DNA of 64,000 nt from R-RK-3 sp031399085 (GCA_031399085.1 JANNOQ010000096.1:1-64000), one strand, 5' to 3'. Numbered from the stretch's first letter, positions 44,684 through 53,686 are shown. The notes: generated by a model from the letters alone, not told the origin. Program-made: numbers and translations.

Positions 44684-46243
44684 TCACAATGAGTTCACAA
44701 AGGCGATCAGCGCATCGCGGTCTGCCTTGCCGAGCCCGGCGAAACCGTTCCGCGCCCGCTCGGCCTCGCCGCCATGCCAAAGGATGGCTTCGAGCAAATT
44801 GCGCGCCCGCCCGTCATGCAGGAAAAACGTGTGACCGTTTACGGTTTGCGTCAAGCCGATCCCCCACAGCGGCGGCGTGCGCCATTCGCGGCCATTCGCC
44901 TCGCGTTCGGGCCGGTTGTCCGCAAGGCCGTCGCCCATGTCGTGCAAGAGCAAGTCAGTATAGGGCCAGATCGTTTGGCGAGACAGATGCGGGCCGCCCG
45001 GCGCATCGCCGGTCGTGAAGGAAGGCACATGGCAGGCGGCGCAGCCGAGCGCGCCGAACAGCTTCTTTCCGCGCAGCACCTCATCCGAGCGCGGATCGCG
45101 GCGGGGCGGAACGGCGAGATTGCTCGAATAGAACACCACGAGGTCGAACAGTTCTTTATTGATCTCGGCACCCGTGTCCGGCGGCGTATTGCCGTTCGTG
45201 GCGCTCAGGCAGAGAGGTTGTTTTTCCGTGCAGTCGCCCGAAGGCTTGTTGAGCAGCGGGCTCGAAATGCCGATATCGCCGGCGAAGGCTTCGGCGGATT
45301 GCCGTGCAACCGTCGGGTTTCCGGCCTTCCAGCCCAGACGGCCAAGACGGGCCGCGTCGCCCGTCTCGCGGATCCAGTTGGGCCGTCCTGAAATGCCGTC
45401 ACCGTCCTTATCGTCGGGGTCGGCATAAGCGAGGATGGCGGCGTCCGGAATGGCTTCGAGCAGACCCAGCCCGATCATCGGCGGCGCGATGCGCGGCGAG
45501 AGTTGCGTTTCGGGATGAAGGGGACCATAGCCGAGATTGGTGATCGAAAGAGACGGGCTGCGAAGACTAGCCGCCTCTCCCGCCGCCAGAGCGACGGTCC
45601 TCTCCTCATAGACGATGTGGATTTTGCCCTCGGCAAGGTGCCCCTGGATGGATAAATCCTGCAATTGCGTGCCGTAAACCGGCTCAGGCTTGCTGTCCGC
45701 CAGCACGCCGAATTCGGCTTTCTCCGCAGGCAGCGCCTTGCCGGGGATCGACAGGCGCACCAGCATGGAAATGGCATCGCCGTCCGGCCAGTTCGCGCGC
45801 GGCGGGTGACCGCGCCCATCCTTGATGTGGCAGGATTGGCAGGATTTGGCGTTGAACAGCGGGCCCAGACCATCGGAGGATTTGGTCGAGGCGGGCGAGG
45901 ACACCCAAAGCTTGGTGAAGATGCCGTTGCCGATCTTGAACTTGAATTCCTCCGGAAACGGCATGTTGCCGGAGCCGAGCGAAAATGCGTTGGCGTTATC
46001 CACCGAACCGCGCGAGGTCGCGCCGCCGCCCGGCATGTCCTCGCCCGGCTCGAAGTTGGCAAGACCCGCGATCAGTGGGGGGGCGCCCTTCGCGGCCGCA
46101 TCATAGCGCCCCGCCGCCCCAGCATGCAGCAAGCCGACAGCGAGTGGAACGGTCCCGGCAATCAGCAGGCTTCCCCAAAAAACCGCGATTTCCGGCCGGT
46201 GGGAACGCTGGCGGCCCGCAGCCTCACTTCTTGAGCGCGTCAA
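44684..46243 (-). CDS. Di-haem cytochrome c oxidoreductase (DUF1111/thiol oxidoreductase family)
   Basis: About 519 aa from TTG 46243, which overlaps the porin stop by 20 nt; the frame is open upstream but only inside the porin gene, and no good ribosome-binding site settles the start. A hydrophobic leader (AVFWGSLLIAGTVPLAVGLL) precedes the mature part. Two c-type haem sites are visible: CQSCH near the N-terminal third and CAACH near residue 385, and SDGLGPLFNAKSC is typical of the family. Such proteins are periplasmic and often sit beside imelysins. They may oxidise or reduce the metal that imelysin binds. Confidence 0.85.
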   Translation of the reverse strand: MTRSRSEAAGRQRSHRPEIAVFWGSLLIAGTVPLAVGLLHAGAAGRYDAAAKGAPPLIAGLANFEPGEDMPGGGATSRGSVDNANAFSLGSGNMPFPEEFKFKIGNGIFTKLWVSSPASTKSSDGLGPLFNAKSCQSCHIKDGRGHPPRANWPDGDAISMLVRLSIPGKALPAEKAEFGVLADSKPEPVYGTQLQDLSIQGHLAEGKIHIVYEERTVALAAGEAASLRSPSLSITNLGYGPLHPETQLSPRIAPPMIGLGLLEAIPDAAILAYADPDDKDGDGISGRPNWIRETGDAARLGRLGWKAGNPTVARQSAEAFAGDIGISSPLLNKPSGDCTEKQPLCLSATNGNTPPDTGAEINKELFDLVVFYSSNLAVPPRRDPRSDEVLRGKKLFGALGCAACHVPSFTTGDAPGGPHLSRQTIWPYTDLLLHDMGDGLADNRPEREANGREWRTPPLWGIGLTQTVNGHTFFLHDGRARNLLEAILWHGGEAERARNGFAGLGKADRDALIAFVNSL

Positions 46244-47399
46244 GCCGACCAGTGTTGAAGCCGATTTCCTTGGCGAGCAGGAGTCCCACCACATGCGTAT
46301 CTTCATCGTCCTCCTGGAGATATTTATAGCCGAGATCGAGCGACCAGCCGTCATAAACCTCGACGCCGGCCGAGATTTGAAATTGCTGAACGTCGAAATC
46401 GTCCCCAGCCCGGGTGGCAACGCCTTCATTCTGGTTGAAGGTGTAGGCGGCAGCGACATTATATTTGTCGACGGTGAGTTGCGCGCCGGCGGTGTAGAAC
46501 CAGGATTGGTAATTATTGCTGTCGTCGGCCGCCAGGAAGCCGTCGATATAGACGATTTCACCGATCCACTTCAAGCCGACGCTATTATATTTGTGGTCGC
46601 CGTAAAGAGTGAAAGCGAAGGCGTCCTGATCGGTGAAATCGGCGTCCGCGCCGCCGAGTAGATCGCCCTGCGCCTGGTGCAAATAGGCCAAAGCATAGCT
46701 GACGCCATTCAGCGCTGGAATATCGGCGCCGTCGATGGATAATTCAAACGAGTCGAGCGAGCCGGTATTGCCGGGAACGCCGATTTCCTCGCTCGCCGGA
46801 TCGCGGCCATTGATCGCCGAGCCCTGCAGGCCGGTCGTGTCAATGAAGAAGGCGCTGCCGGTGAGCGTTACGGTCCCGAGACCCCCCGCTTTCTTCGTCA
46901 CCGCGACGCCGCCGCCAATGCGCTCGGTCAATTGATAGGTATCTTCGGCCAGATCGGTGCCGTAGACGCCCGGCGTCAAATCCCAAGCCTTGCCAAAAGC
47001 AGGATTGAATTTGCCGATGAAAACCTTGAACGGATCATAGTCGAACTGCGCAAAAAGCTGCTCGACATAGAGGCCTTGATCCTTGAAAAACCGGGTTTCG
47101 CCTGGGTCGGCGTCGGCCACGGGTTCGTAGACGAAACCCGCCTGCAGGGAGAAGACCGGGTTGAAATACCAGCCGACTTCGATCTCGGTCTTGTTGTAGA
47201 TGTCGGCGTCGGCGGCATCCGGATTGTCGCTGTTAACAAAGTCGGCATGATTTTCGATGGAAATCTTGCCTTCCATGCGCGGAAACGACTTTACCTCTTC
47301 GGCGGCCGGCTCGTCCGCACGCGCCGAGCCGGCGAAGGCGAACGATGCCGCCAGACATGCGATTGCGCCTATCGCCTGAATTGAAACTCTCATGCCCAT
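46224..47399 (-). CDS. Porin-like outer-membrane protein of the metal-related locus
   Basis: A 391-aa exported protein (ATG 47399 or 47393). The signal peptide ends around FAFAGSARA. The mature sequence has repeated amphipathic strands (IENHADFVNSDN, YNKTEIEVGWYFNPVFSLQAGFVY, FKVFIGKFNPAFGKAWD, WSLDLGYKYLQ) and is rich in acidic residues, as expected for a barrel that passes cations. Its stop region overlaps the di-haem gene. The promoter carries a Zur-like palindrome. It may be a metal-selective porin, but the substrate is not readable. Confidence 0.85.
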   Translation of the reverse strand: MGMRVSIQAIGAIACLAASFAFAGSARADEPAAEEVKSFPRMEGKISIENHADFVNSDNPDAADADIYNKTEIEVGWYFNPVFSLQAGFVYEPVADADPGETRFFKDQGLYVEQLFAQFDYDPFKVFIGKFNPAFGKAWDLTPGVYGTDLAEDTYQLTERIGGGVAVTKKAGGLGTVTLTGSAFFIDTTGLQGSAINGRDPASEEIGVPGNTGSLDSFELSIDGADIPALNGVSYALAYLHQAQGDLLGGADADFTDQDAFAFTLYGDHKYNSVGLKWIGEIVYIDGFLAADDSNNYQSWFYTAGAQLTVDKYNVAAAYTFNQNEGVATRAGDDFDVQQFQISAGVEVYDGWSLDLGYKYLQEDDEDTHVVGLLLAKEIGFNTGRLDALKK

Positions 47400-47440
47400 C
47401 CCCCATCCGTCGAACGCGTGGTCCGATCCAAATTCTCATC

Positions 47441-47457
47441 ATGTTATACTATAACAT
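47441..47457 (-). promoter_or_regulatory. Zur-like palindromic operator before the porin gene
   Basis: ATGTTATA-C-TATAACAT is a perfect 8+1+8 palindrome, 42 bp upstream of the ATG at 47399. It matches the core TGTTATAnTATAACA of the gammaproteobacterial Zur (zinc uptake repressor) consensus that I remember. A -10-like TATAAT on the minus strand (47456-47461) overlaps it, as would suit repression. Regulation by Zur is inferred; a Fur/Irr/Mur-type regulator is an alternative. Confidence 0.6.
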
Positions 47458-47505
47458 TATATTGTCGTCAGCCGCAGCAGCGGATCCGCTGTTTACGACG
47501 AATCC

Positions 47506-48795
47506 TCACCCGGGTTGCTTTAAGGTCACTTTTGCAGGGTCATCCAGGCTGTCAGACCCTTCAAAAGTGATGGCCTCCAACTTCAACACAGCGACCGCGC
47601 GCTCAATGGCCTTGGTCTGATCGAGCAGCCGGTCGATGACGGTTTGCACCACGGCATTCCCTTCGGCATTGCCCTCGCCGATCATCTGGTCGTAACGCTC
47701 GATGGTTTCCGCCCGCTGTTTCATCGCTCCTGCGGCAGCGAGCGTTGCGTCAAACGCGGCACGGAGCGTTTTGTCGGCATCCGCCGAAATCGCTTTCACG
47801 AGGTCGGCCGGACTTGCTCCCGAGACGGTGCGGCCATCCACCCGCTTGTAGCGGCCGAGGTAAACGTTCTGCATCCCGGCAATGTCGTAATAATGCGAAT
47901 TGTGGGTGTTGTCGGCAAAGCAATCATGCTCTTCCTCGGGATCGTGGATCAGGAGGCCGAGTTTCATCCGCTCGCCTGCCAGCTCGCCATAGGAGAGCGA
48001 TCCGAGGCCGGTGAAAATCGCCACGAGGCCCGTTTTCGGGTCGTCGATGACAGCCTTGCGCGCCTCGCCTTTCGGCCCCCATTGCGCCGCCATCCAGCGC
48101 AGATCCTCGATCAGCAGATCGGTCACGACGCGCAGAAACTGCGCGCGTCGGTCGCAATGGCCGCCGGTGCAATTCTTGATATCGAAATCGGTTGCGGGAC
48201 GGTTTCCAGCGCCGGGACCGGTGCCGTTCAAATCCTGGCCCCAAAGCATGAATTCGACCGCGTGATAGCCTGTCGCGACATTGGCCTCGACGCCCCCGGC
48301 CTGATGCAGCTCGTCGGCCAGCAGCGCCTTGGTGATCGTTGCGGCCTCGATTGCCTTGCCGCCGATGGTGAGCTTCTCATTGGCGATGACGTTGGCAGCG
48401 TAAAGGTCGTTCTGGTCCGACGAGGCGCCATAACCGGCATCCACATAGTCGATCAGCCCTTCATCGAGCGGCCAGGAATTCACCTTGCCTTCCCAATCGT
48501 CGACGATCTTGTTGCCGAAACGGAACGCCTCGGTCTGCATGTAGGGAACCCGCGCGGCAACCCAGGCATCGCGCGCGGCTTTCAGCGTTGCATCGCTGGG
48601 CTTCTCCAGCAAGCGAGCGATGGCCTGCTCAAGCGGCTTAGCGGCCTTAAGGGCGTCCTCATAGGTGGCCTGCGCGATATCGGCGTAGGTCTTCACGATC
48701 GCGGCCGGCTCGGCGGCGTTCGCGGCCCCGGCAAAGAGGAGGAGGACCGCTCCGGCGGCTCGCCCGCTGGCCGCAATCTGACGTAGCAATTTCAT
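47506..48795 (-). CDS. Imelysin-family protein (IrpA-like, first copy)
   Basis: A 429-aa exported protein from ATG 48795, with a GGGGAG site about 9 nt upstream and a signal peptide (MKLLRQIAASGRAAGAVLLL then FAGAANA). It carries the intact imelysin motif GYHAVEF (GxHxxE) followed by MLWGQDLNG, and the family segment MQTEAFRFGN-KIVDDWEGKVNSWPLDEGLIDYV. The YYDIAGMQNVYLG block is also typical. Imelysins are periplasmic helical proteins linked to iron uptake. It is separated from the porin gene by 106 bp containing the palindrome, so it may be its own transcription unit. Confidence 0.9.
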   Translation of the reverse strand: MKLLRQIAASGRAAGAVLLLFAGAANAAEPAAIVKTYADIAQATYEDALKAAKPLEQAIARLLEKPSDATLKAARDAWVAARVPYMQTEAFRFGNKIVDDWEGKVNSWPLDEGLIDYVDAGYGASSDQNDLYAANVIANEKLTIGGKAIEAATITKALLADELHQAGGVEANVATGYHAVEFMLWGQDLNGTGPGAGNRPATDFDIKNCTGGHCDRRAQFLRVVTDLLIEDLRWMAAQWGPKGEARKAVIDDPKTGLVAIFTGLGSLSYGELAGERMKLGLLIHDPEEEHDCFADNTHNSHYYDIAGMQNVYLGRYKRVDGRTVSGASPADLVKAISADADKTLRAAFDATLAAAGAMKQRAETIERYDQMIGEGNAEGNAVVQTVIDRLLDQTKAIERAVAVLKLEAITFEGSDSLDDPAKVTLKQPG

Positions 48796-48927
48796 TGTTC
48801 CATTCTCCCCTGACTGGAACTGAATAGCGCCGGGGGTTAGCGGACTGTCAATTGCAAGATCAGAAACAACCTCCATTAGCCTGGTGAAAAGACAAGTTGA
48901 ATCAAATTGTTAATCCTCGCGCTCGGA

Positions 48928-50427
48928 TCAATCCTCATCCGATTTGAAGCGCTGCAACCCGGATAAAACAAACGGCGCGATAAAGGCCAGCAGCGCCAGT
49001 GTCAGCAAGATCGCCGCCACCGGGCTTTCGACGAGCGTCATCGGGTCGCCAAGGCTGATGGCCAGCGCCCGCCGAAGCTGCTGTTCCGCCATGGGGCCGA
49101 GGATCAGCCCGATGATCACGGGCGCGACCGGATAGTCGAAGCGCCGCATGAGAAAGCCCATGACCCCGAACACGCCGAGCATGGAGAGTTCGACAACGGA
49201 AGGCTTGGCCGCGATCGTTCCCATCGCTGCAAAGACGAGAATTCCCGCGTAGAGCCAGGGCTGCGGGATGGCGAGCAGCCGGACCCACAAACCGACCAGC
49301 GGCAGGTTGATCACCAGCAGCATGGCATTCGCGATCAGCAGGCTGGCGACGAGGCCCCAGACCAGATCGGGCTTTTCGGCGAACAGCAGCGGTCCGGGGT
49401 TCAGCCCATATTGCTGGAAGCCCGCCAGCATCATGGCGGCGGTGGCTGACGTTGGCAGACCGAGGGTCAATAGCGGCACCAGCGTTCCGGCGGCGGAGGC
49501 ATTGTTCGCTGCTTCCGGACCGGCGACGCCTTCAATCGCGCCCTTACCGAATTCCTCCGGGTGCTTGGTCAGCCGCTTTTCCAGCGAATAGGACAGGAAT
49601 GTCGGGATTTCCGCGCCGCCCGCCGGAAGCGCGCCGATGGGAAAGCCGAGCGCCGTTCCGCGCAGCCACGGCCGCCAGGAGCGCGACCAATCCTTGGCCG
49701 TCATCCAGAGCGAGCCGCGCACGGGCTCGATGGTTTCCGGAGCGTGCCGTCGCCGCGACGCCACGTAAAGCGCTTCGCCGACCGCGAAGAGCCCGACGGC
49801 CAAAGTCGTTACTTCGACGCCGTCGAGGAGATCCGGCACGCCGAAGGTCAGCCGCGCCTGACCGGACAGTTCATCAATGCCGACGAGGCCCAGCGCGAGG
49901 CCGATGAACAGGCTGGTCAAACCCCTGAGGGGCGATGCGCCGAAGGTTGCCGAGATCGTCACAAAGGCCAGCACCATGAGCGCGAAGTAATCGGCGGGAC
50001 CGAAGCTGATCGCGACCTCGACAAGCCAAGGCGCCAGAAAGGCAATGCCCAGCGTTGCAATGGTTCCGGCCACGAATGAGCCGATGGCGGCGGTCGCCAG
50101 CGCCGGTCCGCCGCGTCCCGCCTTGGCCATCTTATTGCCTTCGATGGTGGTGGCGAGCGAGGCGCTTTCCCCCGGCGTGTTGAGCAGAATGGCCGTGGTC
50201 GAGCCGCCATACATGCCGCCATAATAGATCCCGGCGAACATAATGATCGAGCCGCCCGGATCGAGCTTGTAGGTGATAGGCAGAAGCAGCGCGACGGTCA
50301 GCGCCGGACCGATGCCGGGCAGGACGCCGACTGCGGTCCCAAGGAAGACGCCGATCAGCGCGAACAGCAGATTCATCGGCTGCGTCGCGACGGCAAAACC
50401 TTGTAAGAGCGCCGGGAAACTCTCCAC
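48928..50427 (-). CDS. tctA: Tripartite tricarboxylate transporter, large permease (TctA)
   Basis: A 499-aa polytopic membrane protein with about 11-12 hydrophobic segments. Family motifs: GVLPGIGPALTVALLLPITY near the N-terminus, YYGGMYGGSTTAILLNTPGE (about 68-87), the PGESASLATTIEGN motif, GALPAGGAEIPTFLSYS and GVAGPEAANNASAAG. It forms the transport channel with TctB and receives substrate from TctC. It follows tctB by 9 bp. With the adjacent dehydrogenase the likely substrates are tartrate, malate or related acids. Confidence 0.93.
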   Translation of the reverse strand: MESFPALLQGFAVATQPMNLLFALIGVFLGTAVGVLPGIGPALTVALLLPITYKLDPGGSIIMFAGIYYGGMYGGSTTAILLNTPGESASLATTIEGNKMAKAGRGGPALATAAIGSFVAGTIATLGIAFLAPWLVEVAISFGPADYFALMVLAFVTISATFGASPLRGLTSLFIGLALGLVGIDELSGQARLTFGVPDLLDGVEVTTLAVGLFAVGEALYVASRRRHAPETIEPVRGSLWMTAKDWSRSWRPWLRGTALGFPIGALPAGGAEIPTFLSYSLEKRLTKHPEEFGKGAIEGVAGPEAANNASAAGTLVPLLTLGLPTSATAAMMLAGFQQYGLNPGPLLFAEKPDLVWGLVASLLIANAMLLVINLPLVGLWVRLLAIPQPWLYAGILVFAAMGTIAAKPSVVELSMLGVFGVMGFLMRRFDYPVAPVIIGLILGPMAEQQLRRALAISLGDPMTLVESPVAAILLTLALLAFIAPFVLSGLQRFKSDED

Positions 50428-50436
50428 TGCAATCCC

Positions 50437-50919
50437 CTAGAAAAGCCGCTCCAGCGGGCCCTGCGGCAGCGAAAGCGAAAGAAGCTTTGTGAAAAGCAGG
50501 TAAACCGAGAGCGAGAGTGTCACGCCAATCGCGATATCGGCGATAAGCTGCGTTCGTCCGAACGCCCTTGCGGTCGCGGCAAACAAGATCGTCGCCCCCA
50601 CGATGAAGCCGCCACCAAACGCAATGGCGGCCATAAGCCCGCCGAGACCGCCGAGAATCAGAAAGACGGCTCCAGGGTCGTAGGGTTCACCTTCGGGAAC
50701 CATCCCACGCCACGCCGCGATGCCGGTCGCAAGGCCGAGAATCGCAAGCCCGGCGGCGATCGCATAGGCCGTCGCCCCCGGTCCAACGCGTGAATAGGCT
50801 GGCGCGGCGCCGTGGTTCGCCGCGTCCAGGGCGACGATCGAGGCGAGCGCTATGAGACCCGCCGCGATGACAAAGCTTGCCACCGCGCGGCGGGAAAGGT
50901 CTGGCGTCTGCCCGGTCAT
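50437..50919 (-). CDS. tctB: Tripartite tricarboxylate transporter, small permease (TctB)
   Basis: A 160-aa protein with four hydrophobic helices (ASFVIAAGLIALASIVAL, AYAIAAGLAILGLATGIAAW, AVFLILGGLGGLMAAIAFGG, LIADIAIGVTLSLSVYLLF). Start ATG 50919 is chosen 7 bp after the tctC stop; the frame opens 13 codons earlier within tctC. TctB family membership follows from size, helix plan and position between tctC and tctA. Confidence 0.85.
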   Translation of the reverse strand: MTGQTPDLSRRAVASFVIAAGLIALASIVALDAANHGAAPAYSRVGPGATAYAIAAGLAILGLATGIAAWRGMVPEGEPYDPGAVFLILGGLGGLMAAIAFGGGFIVGATILFAATARAFGRTQLIADIAIGVTLSLSVYLLFTKLLSLSLPQGPLERLF

Positions 50920-50926
50920 TGTGCGG

Positions 50927-51895
50927 CTACTTGGCGAGGCCGATGGAGGCGAGCACACTGGAAACGCGCGCTTGCTCCTCCTTCAGGAACGCCGCGAAGG
51001 CATCGCCGGACAGATAGACGTCGTCCCAGCCCTTGGTTTTCAAAATCTCGGCCCAGGCGGGGGATTTGGCCATCTTGTCGACGGCATCGAGCAAGGCTTT
51101 ACGCTGTTCTGGCGTGATGCCGGGAGCCGCGAAGACCGATCTCCAATTCACCACATCCAGATCGATGCCCTGCTCCGCCAGCGTCGGCCCGTCGACATTG
51201 GGCAGGCGCTTGGCCGAAGTGACGCCGATCAGGCGGAGCTTTCCGGCTTTGATTTGGCCCTCGAACTCGCCATAGCCGGAAACGCCAGCGGTGACTTTGC
51301 CGCCAAGCACGGCCGCGAGCGCTTCGCCGCCGCCGGAAAAGGGAATATAGTTGACTTTGGCCGGATCGGCGCCGGCGGCCTTCGCGAACAAGCCAACCAG
51401 GATGTGATCGACGCCGCCAGCCGAACCGCCCGCCCATGTAACCTTAGCCGGGTCGGCCTTGACGGCCGCGCTGAGATCTTTTGCATCTTTGATCGGCGAG
51501 TTGGCGGGCACGACGACAGCCAGATATTCACCCGTAAGCCGGGCGATCGGGGTCACCATGTCGAGCGTGACGGGCGCTTTGTTCGTGATGATCGCGCCGA
51601 CCATCACCAGCCCGTTGACCATGAGCTGCGCGCCATCGCCTTTGGCGCTGTTGATGAACTGAGCCAGCCCCACCGTGCCGCCCGCGCCGGGTATGTTCGT
51701 GACCTGCGCGCTCTTGGCTGCCGCGCTCGCGACCAACGCGTTTTGCATGGCGCGAGCCGTCTGGTCCCAGCCGCCGCCGGGCGCGGCCGGAGCGATGATC
51801 TTCAGCTCAAGCTCGGCCAGAGCGACGCCCGCGAAGCCGGCGCAGGTGAGCGCCAGCACGGCGCTCGCCGCGACTATCCGTTTTATTGGCGACAT
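50927..51895 (-). CDS. tctC: Tripartite tricarboxylate transporter substrate-binding protein (TctC/Bug family)
   Basis: A 322-aa periplasmic binding protein from ATG 51895, which has a GGGAG site 6 nt upstream (an ATG at 51910 is less well placed). The signal peptide (IKRIVAASAVLALTCAGFAG) is followed by KIIAPAAPGGGWDQTARAM, the Bug-family carboxylate-binding loop, then NIPGAGGTVGLAQFINSAKG. The ligand carboxylate contact (PGGGWD) is intact. First gene of the tctC-tctB-tctA operon. The ligand is probably tartrate, malate or a tricarboxylate. Confidence 0.9.
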   Translation of the reverse strand: MSPIKRIVAASAVLALTCAGFAGVALAELELKIIAPAAPGGGWDQTARAMQNALVASAAAKSAQVTNIPGAGGTVGLAQFINSAKGDGAQLMVNGLVMVGAIITNKAPVTLDMVTPIARLTGEYLAVVVPANSPIKDAKDLSAAVKADPAKVTWAGGSAGGVDHILVGLFAKAAGADPAKVNYIPFSGGGEALAAVLGGKVTAGVSGYGEFEGQIKAGKLRLIGVTSAKRLPNVDGPTLAEQGIDLDVVNWRSVFAAPGITPEQRKALLDAVDKMAKSPAWAEILKTKGWDDVYLSGDAFAAFLKEEQARVSSVLASIGLAK

Positions 51896-52117
51896 TTCAA
51901 TCTCCCTCATGGCCGCGAATCAGGGTGATTCCCCACACGCAGTTAGCCGCCGCGCGTCATCGGCCGTTCTGTTGTCGTTGCCGCAAATTGCGATGCGGAT
52001 CGGCGTTACCCTAATGTGAAATAAAAGAAAAGACGAGCCTCGGCGGCGAATAGATGCGGCAGGCCGAACTGCGTTTGGAACGATCTTGGGCAGCCCCCCG
52101 ACGCCCGCCGCGTCGCA

Positions 52118-53194
52118 TCAAAGCCGCTCCTCGACAGCCTTGCCCGCCGCTTCCGTATCGGCGCTTCCGGCCAGATCGCGCGTGCGGGTTCGCGGATCGG
52201 AAAGTGCCGCCTCAATGGCTGCCTCGATGGCCTGCGCCGCTTCTGTTTCGCCCAGATGCGCCAGCATCATCGCCGCGGACCAGATTTGCCCAACCGGGTT
52301 GGCGATGCCGAGGCCAGCGATGTCGGGCGCCGACCCATGCACCGGCTCGAACATCGACGGCACGGAGCGGTCGGGATTGATGTTGCCGGACGGCGCGATG
52401 CCGATGGTGCCGGTGCAGGCCGGGCCGAGATCGGACAGAATGTCGCCGAATAGGTTGGACGCGACGACGACGTCGAAGCGGTCCGGGTTCAGCACGAAAT
52501 GCGCGGTCAGAATGTCGATATGGTACTGCTCGACCGCCACATCGGGATAGGATTTCGCCATCTCGGCCACGCGCTCGTCCCAATAGGGCATGGTGATCGA
52601 AATGCCGTTCGATTTCGTCGCCGAGGTCAGCTTTTTGCGCGGACGCGAGCGGGCAAGTTCGAAGGCAAAGCGCAGAATGCGGTCAACGCCAATGCGCGTC
52701 ATGACGGTTTCCTGCATGACGGTCTCGCGCTCGGTGCCGGCGAAAATGCGCCCGCCGATCGAGGAATATTCCCCTTCCGTGTTCTCGCGCACCACATAGA
52801 AATCGATGTCGCCGGGATGGCGATTGGCGAGCGGCGACGGCACGCCCGGCATCAGGCGGACGGGGCGCAGATTGACGAACTGATCGAACTCGCGGCGAAA
52901 CTGGATGAGCGAGCCCCAGAGCGAGATATGGTCCGGCACGCGCGAGGGCATTCCGACCGCCCCGAAAAAGATCGCGTCATGGTTGCCGATCTTGGCCTTC
53001 CAATCCTCGGGCATCATGCGTCCATGCGCCTCGTAATAATCGCAGGAGGCGAAGTCGAACCAATCGAGCCGCAGCTCGAAACCGAAGCGCTTTGCGGCCG
53101 CTTCGAGGACGCGGACGCCTTCCGGCACCACCTCCTTGCCAATGCCGTCGCCGGGGATGACGGCGATCTTGTACACGCGATTCGTAAGGGTCAT
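52118..53194 (-). CDS. Tartrate/D-malate dehydrogenase (isocitrate/isopropylmalate dehydrogenase family)
   Basis: A 358-aa NAD-dependent hydroxyacid dehydrogenase. The N-terminus IAVIPGDGIGKEVVPEG, the motif REFDQFVNLRPVRLMPGV, VVRENTEGEYSS, and the divalent metal/catalytic segment VASNLFGDILSDLGPACTGTIGIAPSGNIN are hallmarks of the TtuC/DmlA branch, which acts on tartrate or D-malate. It lies 222 bp upstream of tctC on the same strand, which fits uptake and oxidation of the same acid. The choice between tartrate and D-malate is not certain. Confidence 0.9.
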   Translation of the reverse strand: MTLTNRVYKIAVIPGDGIGKEVVPEGVRVLEAAAKRFGFELRLDWFDFASCDYYEAHGRMMPEDWKAKIGNHDAIFFGAVGMPSRVPDHISLWGSLIQFRREFDQFVNLRPVRLMPGVPSPLANRHPGDIDFYVVRENTEGEYSSIGGRIFAGTERETVMQETVMTRIGVDRILRFAFELARSRPRKKLTSATKSNGISITMPYWDERVAEMAKSYPDVAVEQYHIDILTAHFVLNPDRFDVVVASNLFGDILSDLGPACTGTIGIAPSGNINPDRSVPSMFEPVHGSAPDIAGLGIANPVGQIWSAAMMLAHLGETEAAQAIEAAIEAALSDPRTRTRDLAGSADTEAAGKAVEERL

Positions 53195-53516
53195 GCGGCC
53201 TGCTCCGTGAAGAATGCGAGGAATGCGGCGGCCCCTGGCCGGAAGTTCTTCCGCCAGATAACGCCCGCCCGGCAGTGCGAAATCCGGGAAACAGCGCCGG
53301 CGCCTCGGTCATTATTGCCCCTGCTTCGAGCAGGTCTGCGGCTTCGCATGATAGCCCTCGCGGACCGAATGGGAAGGGGCTTTGAGGCTGCCGGGAGGGG
53401 TGAGGTTTCGACTGAAGTCAAAGATTCTCGCGGCGGATGCGCAATATGAATGCATAAGCAATTAGACGATTCAGTGAATTGAATTCATGCAATAACAGCA
53501 AATTTAACAGCAACTA

Positions 53517-53545
53517 TTGACTTTATTCTGTATATAATGTGATAA
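53517..53545 (+). promoter_or_regulatory. Candidate promoter of the SH3-MBL gene
   Basis: TTGACT and TGATAA are separated by 17 bp, in AT-rich DNA, about 140 bp upstream of ATG 53687. A nearby TATAAT (53533-53538) lies too close to the -35 to pair with it. Supported only by hexamer match. Confidence 0.4.
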
Positions 53546-53609
53546 CTACACCATGCGCCAATGGATTTCTATAGCATTGGTGAATTGGTTGGATCGTTAG
53601 GTTAGGCAT

Positions 53610-53636
53610 CAAACAAATCAAACAAATCAAACAAAT
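53610..53636. repeat. Three perfect tandem 9-bp repeats in the leader of the SH3-MBL gene
   Basis: CAAACAAAT occurs three times in exact head-to-tail order, ending 50 bp before the ATG. Short tandem repeats in a leader can vary in copy number and alter promoter or translation efficiency. Confidence 0.85.
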
Positions 53637-53686
53637 TTCAAATTGCTAATCAGTTTTTTGTTCAGTCATATGACAGGATTTAAAAA

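Larger units (their letters stand above)
53195..53686. other. 492-bp gap with AT-rich half before the MBL gene
   Basis: The first half (53195-53430) is GC-rich and shows no gene. From about 53440 the sequence turns distinctly AT-rich, unlike both neighbours. It holds a promoter candidate (TTGACT 53517-53522, 17 bp, TGATAA 53540-53545), the palindrome GAATTGAATTC around 53478-53488, and the 9-bp tandem repeat at 53610-53636. Confidence 0.5.

Noticed and set aside
48796..48927. Irr/Fur-type box ahead of the first imelysin gene
   Set aside because: No clear palindrome of these types is visible in the 132-bp gap.
50852..51928. A 358-codon plus-strand frame
   Set aside because: Antisense to tctC and tctB; no motif and Arg-rich composition.
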